DNA of 64,000 nucleotides, taken from Combretum micranthum. Taxonomy: Eukaryota > Streptophyta > Magnoliopsida > Myrtales > Combretaceae. How positions within the stretch are numbered: position 1 is the first letter of the stretch; the number at the start of each line of letters is the position of its first letter. Location: assembly GCA_024138025.1 (NCBI GenBank), contig JAMXBD010001378.1, positions 124,001 through 188,000 on the forward strand, read 5' to 3'. A program made the translations under genes and the position numbers. The notes under the pieces were generated by a model that made no database searches, was not told the DNA's origin, and worked only from the letters and a program-made list of their open reading frames with translations. This document shows positions 12,341 through 23,073 of the stretch, piece by piece.

Positions 12341-12355
12341 AAGCTACACTAGCTT
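12341..12355. repeat. Hairpin motif AAGCTA-CAC-TAGCTT in LTR A
   Basis: Perfect 6-bp inverted repeat with 3-base loop. Equivalent sites: 20639-20653 (other LTR A), 42486-42499 and 52718-52731 (LTR B, 2-base loop). It lies in the sense-3' 450 bases of the LTR. Function unknown. Confidence 0.7.
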
Positions 12356-12451
12356 AGTGAGTGTAATCTCCCACAAAAACATTTATGTCACAACAATTCA
12401 ACCAAGTTATTAATCAAGCAAGTGTATGCATCAAACACATGAGTTCAACAT

Positions 12452-12478
12452 ACATATGACCATCCGGAAATCATATGT
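12452..12478. repeat. Hairpin ACATATGA...TCATATGT in LTR A
   Basis: Perfect 8-bp inverted repeat with an 11-base loop (CCATCCGGAAA). Equivalents at 20749-20775, 42595-42621 and 52822-52847. It always sits just before the minisatellite block. Confidence 0.75.
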
Positions 12479-12543
12479 GGATGGAATTGCGCCCTCCATC
12501 CCGGGTTAGCAGATTAACGAAATCCTGCGGTACGACAATATCC

Positions 12544-12758
12544 CGTTTATGGCTCACGGCTAACCTACGATTATCGATGTCGTTTATGGTTCACGACTAA
12601 CCTACGATTATTCGATGTCGTTTATGGTTCACGACTAACCTACGATTATTCGATGTCGTGTTATGGTTCACGACTAACCTACGATTATTCGATGTCGTTT
12701 ATGGTTCACGACTAACCTACGATTATTCGATGTCGTTTATGGTTCACGACTAACCTAC
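12544..12758. repeat. Minisatellite in left LTR A (6 units of ~38 bp)
   Basis: Head-to-tail copies of a ~38-base unit beginning GTTTATGGTTCACGACTAAC; the first unit differs (GGCTCACGG). The other LTR has 7 units at 20837-21082, so copy number changed after insertion or differs by assembly error. Confidence 0.93.
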
Positions 12759-14747
12759 AAATGCTCATGCTCCATCCCCTTGTGATATGCACATGTCAAA
12801 TTATCATTTACTCAAGTAGTTGATTAAGCCAATTTACAGGCGATCAATCAATTTATCAGACAATCCATCATAGCTAACTATACAATCAAAGTTTATCACC
12901 CGGTTTCGATATTCTTAATTTGTTTCTCATATCAACAACAATCATATAATTTCCCAATAATCCCCATTATTCATATTCCATTCAATTGTCCTACATTCTA
13001 GTGCACTACTTTACAAGCACATACAATAAATGAATTGGGAAGAAAAACTCACACGACCATTGGATCACCGGTCTTCTAGTAATAATAGTCCGGTGGTAGG
13101 GAATCGTCGAACTTGGGATAACCTAAAAAGGAAGAAATACTCTAATCAGTATTTCAACTCAAACTAATCCAACGACTTCATACGAACTTATCAAATTCGT
13201 AATTCGCGTCCTAAGCGGGAATTCCAACTTAAAACGGCCATAACTTGGTCATTTTAACTCGGAATCTCGCAAATTTTATATCGATTTCTATCTACTTCGG
13301 AAGAGCTTTCTAAATACGAAGCTTAAATCAAGTTTTGAAAATATCTAAGCCTCGGTATTGAGGGATCAGATCTGTACAGCGGTAATATAATTCCGAAAAT
13401 GCGGTTTTCATGAATGCACTTGAGATTCCTAAGTGTAAAATGAAACTAAATGCAATGGTAATGATTTTCCCTATCATGAATGTCATGATATGAACTCTAA
13501 TGAGTCTATGTTCTTATAACTTTTTAGTTTAAAGAATTTGAAAATAAACTTTCCTTAGAAACCATTTCATACCAAAGTTTAGTAAGTGAATTCACTACAC
13601 TTGACCACATCTACATTTACAAGGATTTTCTTTTAGAAAAACTCTACTTTGTTTAAAGAAATTTTGACCCTTATATTAGTTATATCCTAAGGCCTTTATT
13701 TCTTTAATAAAATCACATTTATAAACTTTAAGTGGGTCTTTTACTATGGGGTTTCCAAAAATCCGAATTTAGAAAATTCCACTTTCAAGTTGATTCCTTT
13801 GAGAAAAATATATTTTATACTCAAAACTTTAAGTATTTATTTCTATATCCTAAGGACTTCATTTATTTAAGAAAATATCATTTTTGAAGTTGGAAAAATA
13901 GTGTTTTCTAACCCTACATCCATTATTACGAATTTCATCTATATGACTTTTAGTTCAAAACTTTTATGGACTTCATTTCTTGTTTCCAACATTTTCTTTA
14001 GAAAAATCTCATTTAGACTCATGAAAAATACTACCAAACATTATTATTACCCATAGGCTTCCTTTCTCTTGTAAAATACATGTTTAGAAGTTGATAAAAG
14101 TGTTTTTGACCTAGGTTTCAAAGTCATCCGAATTTACACAAGTTCTATTTTGAAAAGTGTTTTCCTTTTTAACTTTATTAACTTATCTAACCATAGATCT
14201 ACATTAGGAAGGTTATTTACTAAAGACAAAAGCATTAAAGACTATTAATGCACATAAACACAAAATATGATGAGATCTTAAATGCCTATATGACATGAGT
14301 AGTAAAAAATAGATCTATTATTTATAGCTCAAATGTTTTTTGAAAACATAAAAACTACATTTTTATAAAAGATCTTTTGTTTAAAAAAAATACTTTTTGA
14401 TGGAGAAACATAAAGCTTTTGGCATGAAAGCTCCTTTAAATGTTAGATCTACTTGTAATGGTTCGGTATTCTTGTTTTGACATTTCCTTGTCCCTAGCAA
14501 AAGCTCATGGGGTTCTTTAGTTGGAAATGTCCAAGAATCACTTAGCCATAACAAGATCTATGAGTGGAGGAGTAGAAGTTCACTTACTTGAAGGATAGAA
14601 GATGTAAAGAGAAATGGAAGTTGTGTGTATGTGTGTGGGAGGGCATAGAACTTTCGGCCAAGAGAAAAAAAAGAGAGAGATTTTGAGAGCTTTCTTACTT
14701 TGTGAAGTTGAGAAATGGAAGAATGAAGAGAGAGAGAGAAAAAGTAG

Positions 14748-14756
14748 TATATATAT
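14748..14756 (-). promoter_or_regulatory. Candidate TATA box, left LTR A
   Basis: ATATATATA on minus followed downstream (sense) by a pyrimidine-rich leader (the plus strand is GAGAGAGAGA at about 14728-14738). This TATA plus Y-patch layout recurs in the LTRs of B and C. Confidence 0.5.
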
Positions 14757-16745
14757 GGAATGGGATTAGGTTAAATGGAGTTAGATTAGATGAGGAAAAA
14801 AAAATGAAAAAAAGGACATGGGAGGGGGACTATTCAGCCGGCACTATTCATGGAGGAGGGAAGAAGTTTGAAAAACTTTTACTTTGATTGATTGATTTAA
14901 CATGATAATTGTAATGAAGTTAAGGGAAAAAGCATGGAGAAAAGAAATTGATTTGATTGATGGTAATGGTTGAAATTGTAGAGTGTGCTAATAGGTAGTA
15001 TAGGTGGTATAGGTGGTACTTTTTGAATAGTAGTGAATAGTTGACAAGACAATTTAATTTCCGGTAGTAAGGAAATACGAATAAAAAGGCTATAACTGTA
15101 TTTTTCGTAAGCCGGAAAATTATGAAAAATATATTTTTGAAATCCTTATTTTATTTCGATTCAAATGAGTATTCATAAAGAAATTTTTGAAATTCTAGTT
15201 CCGGGGCACGCTTTTCTATAATGGGTCTCGGGATGACCCGGTTGAATTTTCTCAAAATCTGATCTTTTCTTGGTTTGAAATATAATCAAGAACTATATCA
15301 AAATTAATTTTCTTATAAAAGTTTCTTATTTGAAACCGAGGAAAAGCCGGAATTAGGGTATCTCGGTCTTTCTCACAAAGTTTGAACTAAACCGGTTTAG
15401 GGTTAAATTTTCTGTTTTCGAAGTTTACTTGATTACTAGGAACCCAGGGTATAAAAATAAAAATAATAATAATATAATAAAATTGTGTAATGAAATAAAA
15501 TGAATAGTGCAAAAGAATAATCAATTACCGGTAGAAATGAAAATACGATAAAAAGGTTATAACTGTAACTTTTATAACCCGAAAAATTATATAACTGATA
15601 TATTTAGAAATCTCGTGGAATTACGAGTCTAACGGTACTAATGGTATATTTTTGATATCTCGAGTCCCGGGACACGCTTTTCAAAGTCTGTATCCGAACG
15701 GGTTCGAGATAGGTCAAAAATTTACAATCTGATATTTGTGAACAAACTTATATTACTACGAGCTATTCTACTTATTTACTACCTCTTGGCCTCTAAGTTA
15801 GGGGCGCTAGATTGCCGGACTTACACTATTGTATTCCGGTTAGGATTTCCGGATGATTTTCCGGTTTAGGCCTTTGCCAATTTGGAAACTGAGATTTTCT
15901 GTTTATACAACATATTTAGTTTGAGAAATTTATTTTAAATTTTATTTTTATAAGCATTTAATATCTCTTACTGCTTTCGAAATCTTGAATTGAATTATTA
16001 TATCCGGAGTAATATCGGTAATGGTTACCAGATATGATTTTCTTGAGTTTGAGTCAAATATCGATTTTTGGAATGATTTTGGGGAAATCTTGATTTTTAT
16101 AATTTGCTTTGAAAAAGGATCTTCGTAGTATTTTGTTTTCGAATTCATTTTGCTTCGATTTAAGGTTTTATGAAACAATTAGTCAACTTAAGGATTATTT
16201 AATTTGTTATTTTGTTTCTTGAATTCTTCCTTCTTAAGATTACGAGATTTCAATTTCTAACTCGTTCTATGATTCTTGGAAGTTTGATTTGATCGTTAGG
16301 CTTTATTGTGATTTCCGTCTCTTAGGATTATTAGTCTGGTCGTTTGGGGAATTTCCAAAGTCTATATTTTATTATTGGCAGATAAAGTTTTCTTAATCGT
16401 GCCAAAGCCTATTATGGAATTGGCCTTTGGTGATTTCCTGATCCTTAAATTGTCATGTTATGGATTAATTTGCTTTTTAGCAAATTATCACTGTGTTTTA
16501 TTTTTATCCCGATTTTTATGAATTATAGATTAGGTAAGCAAGTTTATCTTACGTAATGGTTTTTTTTTGGACTTAAGGACTTTTGTAGTCCTTATTTTAT
16601 TTTTAGATTTTCTCAAGACTAATGAATTCTTACTTTCGTTTATATTTCAGGACTCGTTCAAAGTTCGGTTTTAATTTGGAGTGATTTTTAGGTTTATTTT
16701 CGAAGTTCATTTTGAATTATTTACTGAAATTTTCCGGGGCTTACA

Positions 16746-16759
16746 TCCTCCCCACCTTA
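16746..16759 (-). other. Polypurine tract of element A
   Basis: TAAGGTGGGGAGGA on minus, abutting the 3' LTR start. It is nearly the same as the PPT of element B (AAGGTGGGGAGGT), which supports a close relation between the two. Confidence 0.85.
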
Positions 16760-17718
16760 AAGAAAGTTTTGTCCGCAAAACTTGTTACGTGTATATCGTT
16801 TATCGAGAGAGATTGTGAATCTCGAGTTACATTTCTAGCACGGTTTATGCTTTGATTTGTATCATTTCTAAATTTTGCATGATAGATATTTTACAAATAT
16901 AGCACATACAAATTAATAAGATTTGGCTTAGCGATTCCAACCTTCACTTACACGACTCTTTTGGAAAACGACACGGACTTGACTCGAGACCACAACGACT
17001 CGACTCGACCGACACTAGACGACTCATGACAACACGACCTTTCATGACTCGATTACTTTGACCAACGAAGGTTGTGGATTCGCTTCTCCATTCTTATGTA
17101 GCTGTATATACAATATTGTGCTGTGATCAATATTCTTTTAAATAATTAAAGTCATCGTTGTTTTAAACTCTTATCATCGTGATCATCTTGATGGGGTTGA
17201 AATCAAGAATCTCATTGCTTTATTGTATACTTATTACTTGTGAAGATCTTACGGAGTTTGGTAATTGAGATTTGATTTTTGAAATTTTAACTTTTATGTA
17301 ACGATCGTCGTAGATTTTCGATCTTTCAAAGTTCTTTATTTACAAGAAGTTATATGAGGATTGTCTTGGAATTCGTTAAATTAATCGAGTTTTTGTTTTA
17401 GTTTCCATATTGGCATTCTAACTTTTAATGGTCTCGGGCTTTCCTATTTTTAGTCTAGCCATGTAATCCGAAGGTATTTCTAACAACCTATCTCTTTGAT
17501 TCTATTGGCAGGAAAGAATATGCGGTATTCTAAGGGTATAGCGCTAACCTGGTATCGAGTTGCATCTTTGATCCTCGCTTCCTTCCATGGTAAAGGACTC
17601 CAGCTCTTCATCACTATTCTTCATACACTCCATATGTGTGAGGTTGTGGACTAGATTTCCGGATGTAGATGTCCTTGAAGAACCTCGATTCCTTTTTCCT
17701 TTGTTGCTTTTATTCCTG
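16760..17718 (-). other. Element A interior between gag-2 and PPT
   Basis: About 960 bases without a supported gene, at the place where pol would be. It contains a low-complexity run of degenerate CGACTCGA units at about 16960-17060. No RT, integrase or protease motif is visible in any frame. Confidence 0.6.
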
Positions 17719-18771
17719 TTATATCTCTTCTCTTCTTCCTAGGTAGATCCAGCGAAGCAACATGCATATCCCGTTCAGGGCATGTTTAGCTAAATGTCCC
17801 GCTTTTGTGCAAAGAGAGCATGCGTTGGTCGTCCTTTTGGGACACTTCTCAACTTTGTGACTGGGGTCCCCACAGAGGTAGCACTTGAATTGAAGTTGTG
17901 GACACTGAATAGGGTAATGCTCTCTCTTACATCTCCAACATTGTATCTTATCCAATATATATCTTCTTCCTTGTTTGGGTCATCATCCAAGGGAAGTGTT
18001 ATGACATTTTGACTCGGGGTCATTGAAGCATAGAACTCCATTTCCTTATTACTTCTTTCTTGCCTCCTCCTTGAGCATTTTCTATTATCCGTGCTCTTTC
18101 TAGCAATCCTTGATAACTCCTGATATCCAATTCTTCCAATCGAGTCCGAAGGTCTTCTTTTAAACCATTCAGAAACACTTCTCTTTTGAGTTCCTCACTT
18201 TGCTTATATGATTCTGGAGCATATTGCAGTAATCTACTGAACTCGGTTTCGTACTGTTCCACACTACGATCTCCTTGTGAGATATTAAGAAAATCTGAAC
18301 TGTACTGGACTCTTAAGCTCATGGGAAATATTTTTCAAAAACTCATATTTAAACATCTCCCATGTAACTGGAGGCGTCAACTCTCTTTCCTTAGAGTCCC
18401 ACCATACTCGGGCATGTAAGCGGAGCATAAAGGTTCCATAATTGACTCTCAGATGGTGTGGTACTTCAAAAGCATTAAGGGACCTCTCAATGTGTGCCAA
18501 CCAATCCTCTGCCTCATGGTTTTCCAAAAACTCCGTCGAAATACTCGTTACACTTTATGAAGCATGGTAAGAGGCTTTGGTGGTATTGAGGTGATGGGGG
18601 TTCATCTTGCTCGTTTCTTGCTCATATCTCACAGGTGTAGACGTTGAACTGACTTGAGTCTGTTGCATGTAGCCTCCTGTCTGACTAGTAAGCGTTCAAT
18701 CTCTATTGAGGCATTTCCCCTTGGTTAGGTGGTTCGGGTATCGCTTGGTTCTCGGGTCCTAAAGGAGTCAT
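17719..18771 (-). pseudogene. Element A gag-2 (capsid plus CCHC knuckles), frameshifted
   Basis: Second gag-like gene of element A; Gag forms the retrotransposon's virus-like particle and binds its RNA. Recognised: a proline-rich N-terminal piece (from ATG 18771-18769), the retrotransposon gag capsid domain (EAEDWLAHIERSLNAFEVP, YGTFMLRLHARVWWDSKERE, at 18515-18345; VEQYETEFSRLLQYAPES at 18265-18205; FLNGLKEDLRTRLEELDI near 18180-18120), then three CCHC-type knuckles at 17937-17780 (CWRCKREHYPIQC, CYLCGDPSHKVEKC, CSLCTKAGHLAKH with the last Cys absent). Several shifts and a few stops break it. It is closely similar in order to gag of B (50388-49055), so the same lineage. Not functional as sequenced, although some shifts may be consensus errors. 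Confidence 0.85.
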
Positions 18772-19223
18772 GACGGGTTCTTGTTGTGGTTGGGTATATC
18801 TCCTACTTTTATTAAGCTCAGGTGAAAATTCTAAATCTTTTATTACGTCTTAAGGCGGTAAAAGAAGCTTAAAGAAGCTTATCGGAAATACAGAACACGG
18901 AAATGCGGAAATAAAAACATATGTAAGAAATATTGAAATTCTACTGAAATCAAAATCGATAACAAAACTTCATAATATTCAAAATGAAATACATGAAATC
19001 AAGAGAAGATGTAAATCTTTCATTACAAAAGTTCAAAGAAAGGATGCAAAAACATGCATTGGAACTAATTCATGAACTAGATGATAAAGCACAAAATCGG
19101 TTTACATTTTCAAAACATCTTTGTTCTTTTCAAAAAGTTATTTGCTCCTAACGCTCAACACGAGAGATCTATTGATATTTCTAGGAGACTGACTTCTTCC
19201 AAGCAAGGGCAGCTGTCCAGCTG
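18772..19223 (-). other. Spacer between the two gag-like regions of element A
   Basis: Mostly AT-rich and non-coding. An open stretch continues upstream of the gag-2 ATG to about 18840. No protease motif (DTG or DSG) follows gag-1, as would be expected in a normal gag-pol. Confidence 0.5.
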
Positions 19224-19736
19224 TTAATTCTTGTGGGGGCATCTACTCGCCTGGTGTCCCGGCTGTTTGCAGATGAAGCACTTTAGGGTTTTCTTTCCTG
19301 GACAGTCCACAATCTTATGCTCGGGATCTCCACAGAAGTAACAACTGTGCTTCAGTTGTGGACACTGTCTTGGATAATGACTTTCCTTGCACTTCCAACA
19401 ATTGATCTTACGCCTCTTAAAAGGTTCATTCTTAACTGTTAGGCTAGTTGTCTTATACCTTCTGACTTTGGAGCTTGGACTAGCCATAACAGAAGGAGTC
19501 TCAATTCCTTGCATTGTCACTTGGTGGGGTCCTTCCACCTGAACCGGCACATTCCTAATAAGCACTTGTTGTAAGAGGAGCTTTTGTGTATCCACCAAAC
19601 ACCCTAGAAGGTCTATGACTTGTTGCATTGGATCTTGTGGTGGTGGAGTGTCTCTCACTTGTTGTTCATCGGGAAGGTTAGTCGACGGTTGCACGTTCTC
19701 CTCAGGTAGTCTCCTAGAAACAGGACGAGACGGTCG
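19224..19736 (-). pseudogene. Element A gag-1: N-terminus fused to CCHC knuckles, no capsid
   Basis: An open frame of 170 codons with no stop, but no ATG at its start (it opens after TAA at 19737-19739; a GTG lies at 19692-19694). The N-terminal part is basic (RPSRPVSRRLPEEN), as is usual for chromovirus Gag, then a short helical stretch (MQQVIDLLGCLVDTQKLLLQQ), a basic linker (KRRKINC) and three complete knuckles at about 19395-19232: CWKCKESHYPRQC (CX2CX3HX4C), CYFCGDPEHKIVDC and CFICKQPGHQASRC (both CX2CX4HX4C). The capsid domain found in gag-2 and in B is absent. It may be a capsid-deleted gag duplicate or a separate small nucleic-acid-binding protein. Its intactness next to a broken gag-2 is notable. 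Confidence 0.75.
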
Positions 19737-20195
19737 TTAACCTATTATACTACACAAGCTGCTTATTATTTTAGAAAAAGAGTTATAACTTTTTATTTTC
19801 TTTAGACTTGTTTATTTAGAAAAACGGTGAAATCGCGCAATTAATCCTACCCACCTAGTGGTCTATAGGTCAAAGGGGTAATCTACATCTCTCTAATTGG
19901 CTTGAACTAAAGTCGTGTAAGGTCACTTACTCCTATATTTTGCAGTTGCTAGTATAGATTCGATCATCCCATCAAATATTTTCAATTCTTCCTTCTTCGT
20001 TTGTTTCTATGTTCTTCAAAAGTCTCCAAGATAGAATTCAAATCCTTAATGATCGAAAGTCATACCTTAAAGGTCATTGAGCTAAATCTAGTTCTTCTTT
20101 ACCTAAGGGTCATCTAACACTTATCTATCATTTCTAAGATCATATCTAATATTCTATCTCTTAAAGTCTTCCCACCTAATTCCCAAAACCTTGTC
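19737..20195 (-). other. Element A 5' leader
   Basis: Untranslated region between PBS and gag-1. No open frame or known motif is supported. It has no counterpart of the extra ORF found at this place in element B. Confidence 0.55.
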
Positions 20196-20207
20196 GCTCT
20201 GATACCA
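20196..20207 (-). other. Primer-binding site, initiator tRNA-Met, element A
   Basis: TGGTATCAGAGC on minus, 7 bases inside the 5' LTR end, complementary to the 3' end of plant initiator tRNA-Met. It primes minus-strand DNA synthesis. Confidence 0.92.
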
Positions 20208-20836
20208 ACTAAACTGTCACGCCCCGAAGGGTACCCTAAACGTGGCAGTCCGCCGTACACAATATTAAAGCCTAAGAATGACCACCTCAGTCACGCGAAG
20301 GCTTCCATACTATGTACAAGGCGTCTAACACATAAAGGAGACAAATCGGAATGATACATTTTATGTTGATACAATTGAGTAACAATGTAAAGGAAATACA
20401 ATCCACTATACTCCAAATACAAAACACTATACTTCAAAATAATCATCAAACTTCAATTACATTCATCCCAAGACTTCACTACATAAAACTATTACAAGGC
20501 AAATCGTAAAGCTTAGCCAAAAACTTCAAGCATTCTTATATCTTGCCGGAATCCCGAAGTCATTCTCGACTTCAACCATCTCGGTCCCCACTTAGCATTC
20601 TTGGAATAACCTGCTCATTTAAACAACTATTGGGGTATAAGCTACACTAGCTTAGTGAGTGTAATCTCCACAAAAACATTTATGTCACAACAATTCAACC
20701 AAGTTATTAATCAAGCAAGTGTATGCATCAAACACATGAGTTCAACATACATATGACCATCCGGAAATCATATGTGGATGGAATTGCGCCTCCATCCGGG
20801 TTAGCAGTAACGAATCCTGCGGTACGACAATATCCC

Positions 20837-21082
20837 GTTTATGGCTCACGGCTAACCTACGATTATCGATGTCGTTATGGTTCACGACTAACCTCGATTA
20901 TTCGATGTCGTTTATGGTTCACACAACCTACGATTATTCGATGTCGTTTATGGTTCACGACTAACCTACGATTATTCGATGTCGTTTATGGTTCACGACT
21001 AACCTACGATTATTCGATGTCGTTTATGGTTCACGACTAACCTACGATTATTCGATGTCGTTTATGGTTCACGACTAACCTA
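20837..21082. repeat. Minisatellite in right LTR A (7 units of ~38 bp)
   Basis: Same unit as 12544-12758; units 2 and 3 have small deletions (ACCTCG, TTCACACAACC). Confidence 0.92.
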
Positions 21083-23064
21083 CAAATGCTCATGCTCCAT
21101 CCCCTTGTGATATGCACATGTCAATTATCATTTACTCAAGTAGTTGATTAAGCCAATTTACTTAGGCGATCAATCAATTTATCAGACAATCCATCATAGC
21201 TAACTATACAATCAAAGTTTATCACCCGGTTTCGATATTCTTAATTTGTTTCTCATATCACAACAATCATATAATTTCCCAATAATCCCCATTATTCATA
21301 TTCCATTCAATTGACCTACATTCTAGTGCACTACTTTACAAGCACATACAATAAATGAATTGGGAAGAAAAACTCACACGACCATTGGATCACCGGTCTT
21401 CTAGTAATAATATCGGTGGTAGGGAATCGTCGAACTCGGGATAACCTAAAAAGGAAGAAATACTCTAATCAGTATTTCAACTCAAACTAATCCAACGACT
21501 TCATACGAACTTATCAAATTCGTAATTCGCGTCCTAAGCGGGAATTCCAACTTAAAACGGCCATAACTTGGTCATTTTAACTCGGAATCTCGCAAATTTT
21601 ATATCGATTTCTATCTACTTCGGAAGAGCTTTCTAAATATGAAGCTTAAATCAAGTTTTGAAAATATCTAAGCCTCGGAATTGAGGGATCAGATCTGTAC
21701 AGCGGTTATCAATTCCGAAAATGCGGTTTTCATGAATGCATTGAGATTCCTAAGTGTAAAATGAAACTAAATGCAATGGTAATGATTTTCCCTATCATGA
21801 ATGTCATGATATGAACTTAATGAGTCTATGTTCTTATAACTTTTAGTTTAAAGAATTTAAATAAACTTTCTTAGAAACCATTTCATACCAATGTTTAGTA
21901 AGTGAATTCACTACACTTGACACATCTACATATTACAAGGATTTTCTTTAGAAAACTCACTTTGTTTAAAGAAATTTTGACCCTTATATTAGTTATATCC
22001 TAAGGCCTTTATTTCTTTAATAAAATTCACTTTATAAACTTTTAAGTGGGTCTTTTACTATGGGGTTTCCAAAAATCCGAATTTAGAAAAGTCCATTTTC
22101 AAGTTGATTCCTTTAGGAAAAAATATATTTTATACTTCAAAACTTTAAGTATTTATTATACCTATACCCTAAGGACTTCATTTATTTAAGAAAATATCAT
22201 TTTTGAAGTTGGAAAAATAGTGTTTTCTAACCCTACATCCATTATTACGAATTTATCTACATGACTTTTAGTTCAAAACTTCTATGGACTTCATTTCTTG
22301 TTTCCAACATTTTCTTTAGAAAAACTCATTTAGACTCATGAAAAATACTACAAACATTATCTATTACCATAGGCTTATTTCTCTTGTAAAATAATGTTTA
22401 GAAGTTGATAAAAGTGTTTTTGACCTAGGTTTCAAAGTCATCCGAATTTACACAAGTTCTATTTTGAAAAGTGTTTTCCTTTTTGACTTTATTAACTTAT
22501 CTAACCATAGATCTACACATTAGGAAGGTTATTTACTAAAGACAAAAGCATTAAAGACTATTAATGCACATAAACACAAAATAATGATGAGATCTTAAAT
22601 GCCTACATGAATGAGTAGTAAAAATAGATCTATTATTTATATGCTCAAATGTTTTTGAAAACATAAAAACTACATTTTTATAAAAGATCTTTTGTTTAAA
22701 AAATACTTTTTGATGGAGAAACATAAAGCTTTTGGCATGAAAGCTCCTTTAAATGTTTAGATCTACTTGTAATGGTTCGGTATTCTTGTTTTGACATTTC
22801 CTTGTCCCTAGCAAAAGCTCATGGGGTTCTTTAGTTGGAAATGTCCAAGAATCACTTAGCCATAACAAGATCTATGAGTGGATGGAGTAGAAGTTCACTT
22901 ACTTGAAGTGGATAGAAGATGTAAAGAGGAAATGGAAGTTGTGTGTATGTGTGTGGGAGGGCATAGAACTTTCGGCCAAGAGAAAAAAAAGAGAGAGATT
23001 TTGAGAGCTTTCTTATTTTGTGAAGTTGAGAAATGAAGAATGAAGAGAGAGAGAGAAAAAGTAG

Positions 23065-23073
23065 TATATATAT
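23065..23073 (-). promoter_or_regulatory. Candidate TATA box in the 5' LTR of A
   Basis: ATATATATA on minus with the CT-rich leader downstream (GAGAGAGAGAG on plus, 23043-23055). This copy would be the promoter actually used by element A. Confidence 0.5.

Larger units (their letters stand above)
11919..16745 (-). repeat. Element A 3' LTR (left)
   Basis: TGTCACGCCCC...CCGGGGCTTACA on plus, 4827 bases; sense start TGTAAGCCCCGG, sense end GGGGCGTGACA. Nearly the same as 20215-25056, differing mainly by 1-2-base indels and one fewer minisatellite unit. It looks composite: 11919 to about 15449 parallels the whole LTR of B (its end 'ttactaggaacccagggtata' matching B's 'agctactgagaattaccggggtttaca'), followed by another 1.3 kb that repeats the motif order (CCGGGACACGCTTTTC at 15201-15216 and again at 15667-15682). 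Confidence 0.93.

Noticed and set aside
16960..17060. Degenerate CGACTCGA run considered as a CRISPR-like or regulatory array
   Set aside because: No regular repeat-spacer structure; low-complexity sequence in a plant retrotransposon interior.
20723..21040. Repeat-containing 105-residue frame
   Set aside because: Encoded by the LTR minisatellite; no start context and not kept in the other LTR of the same element.
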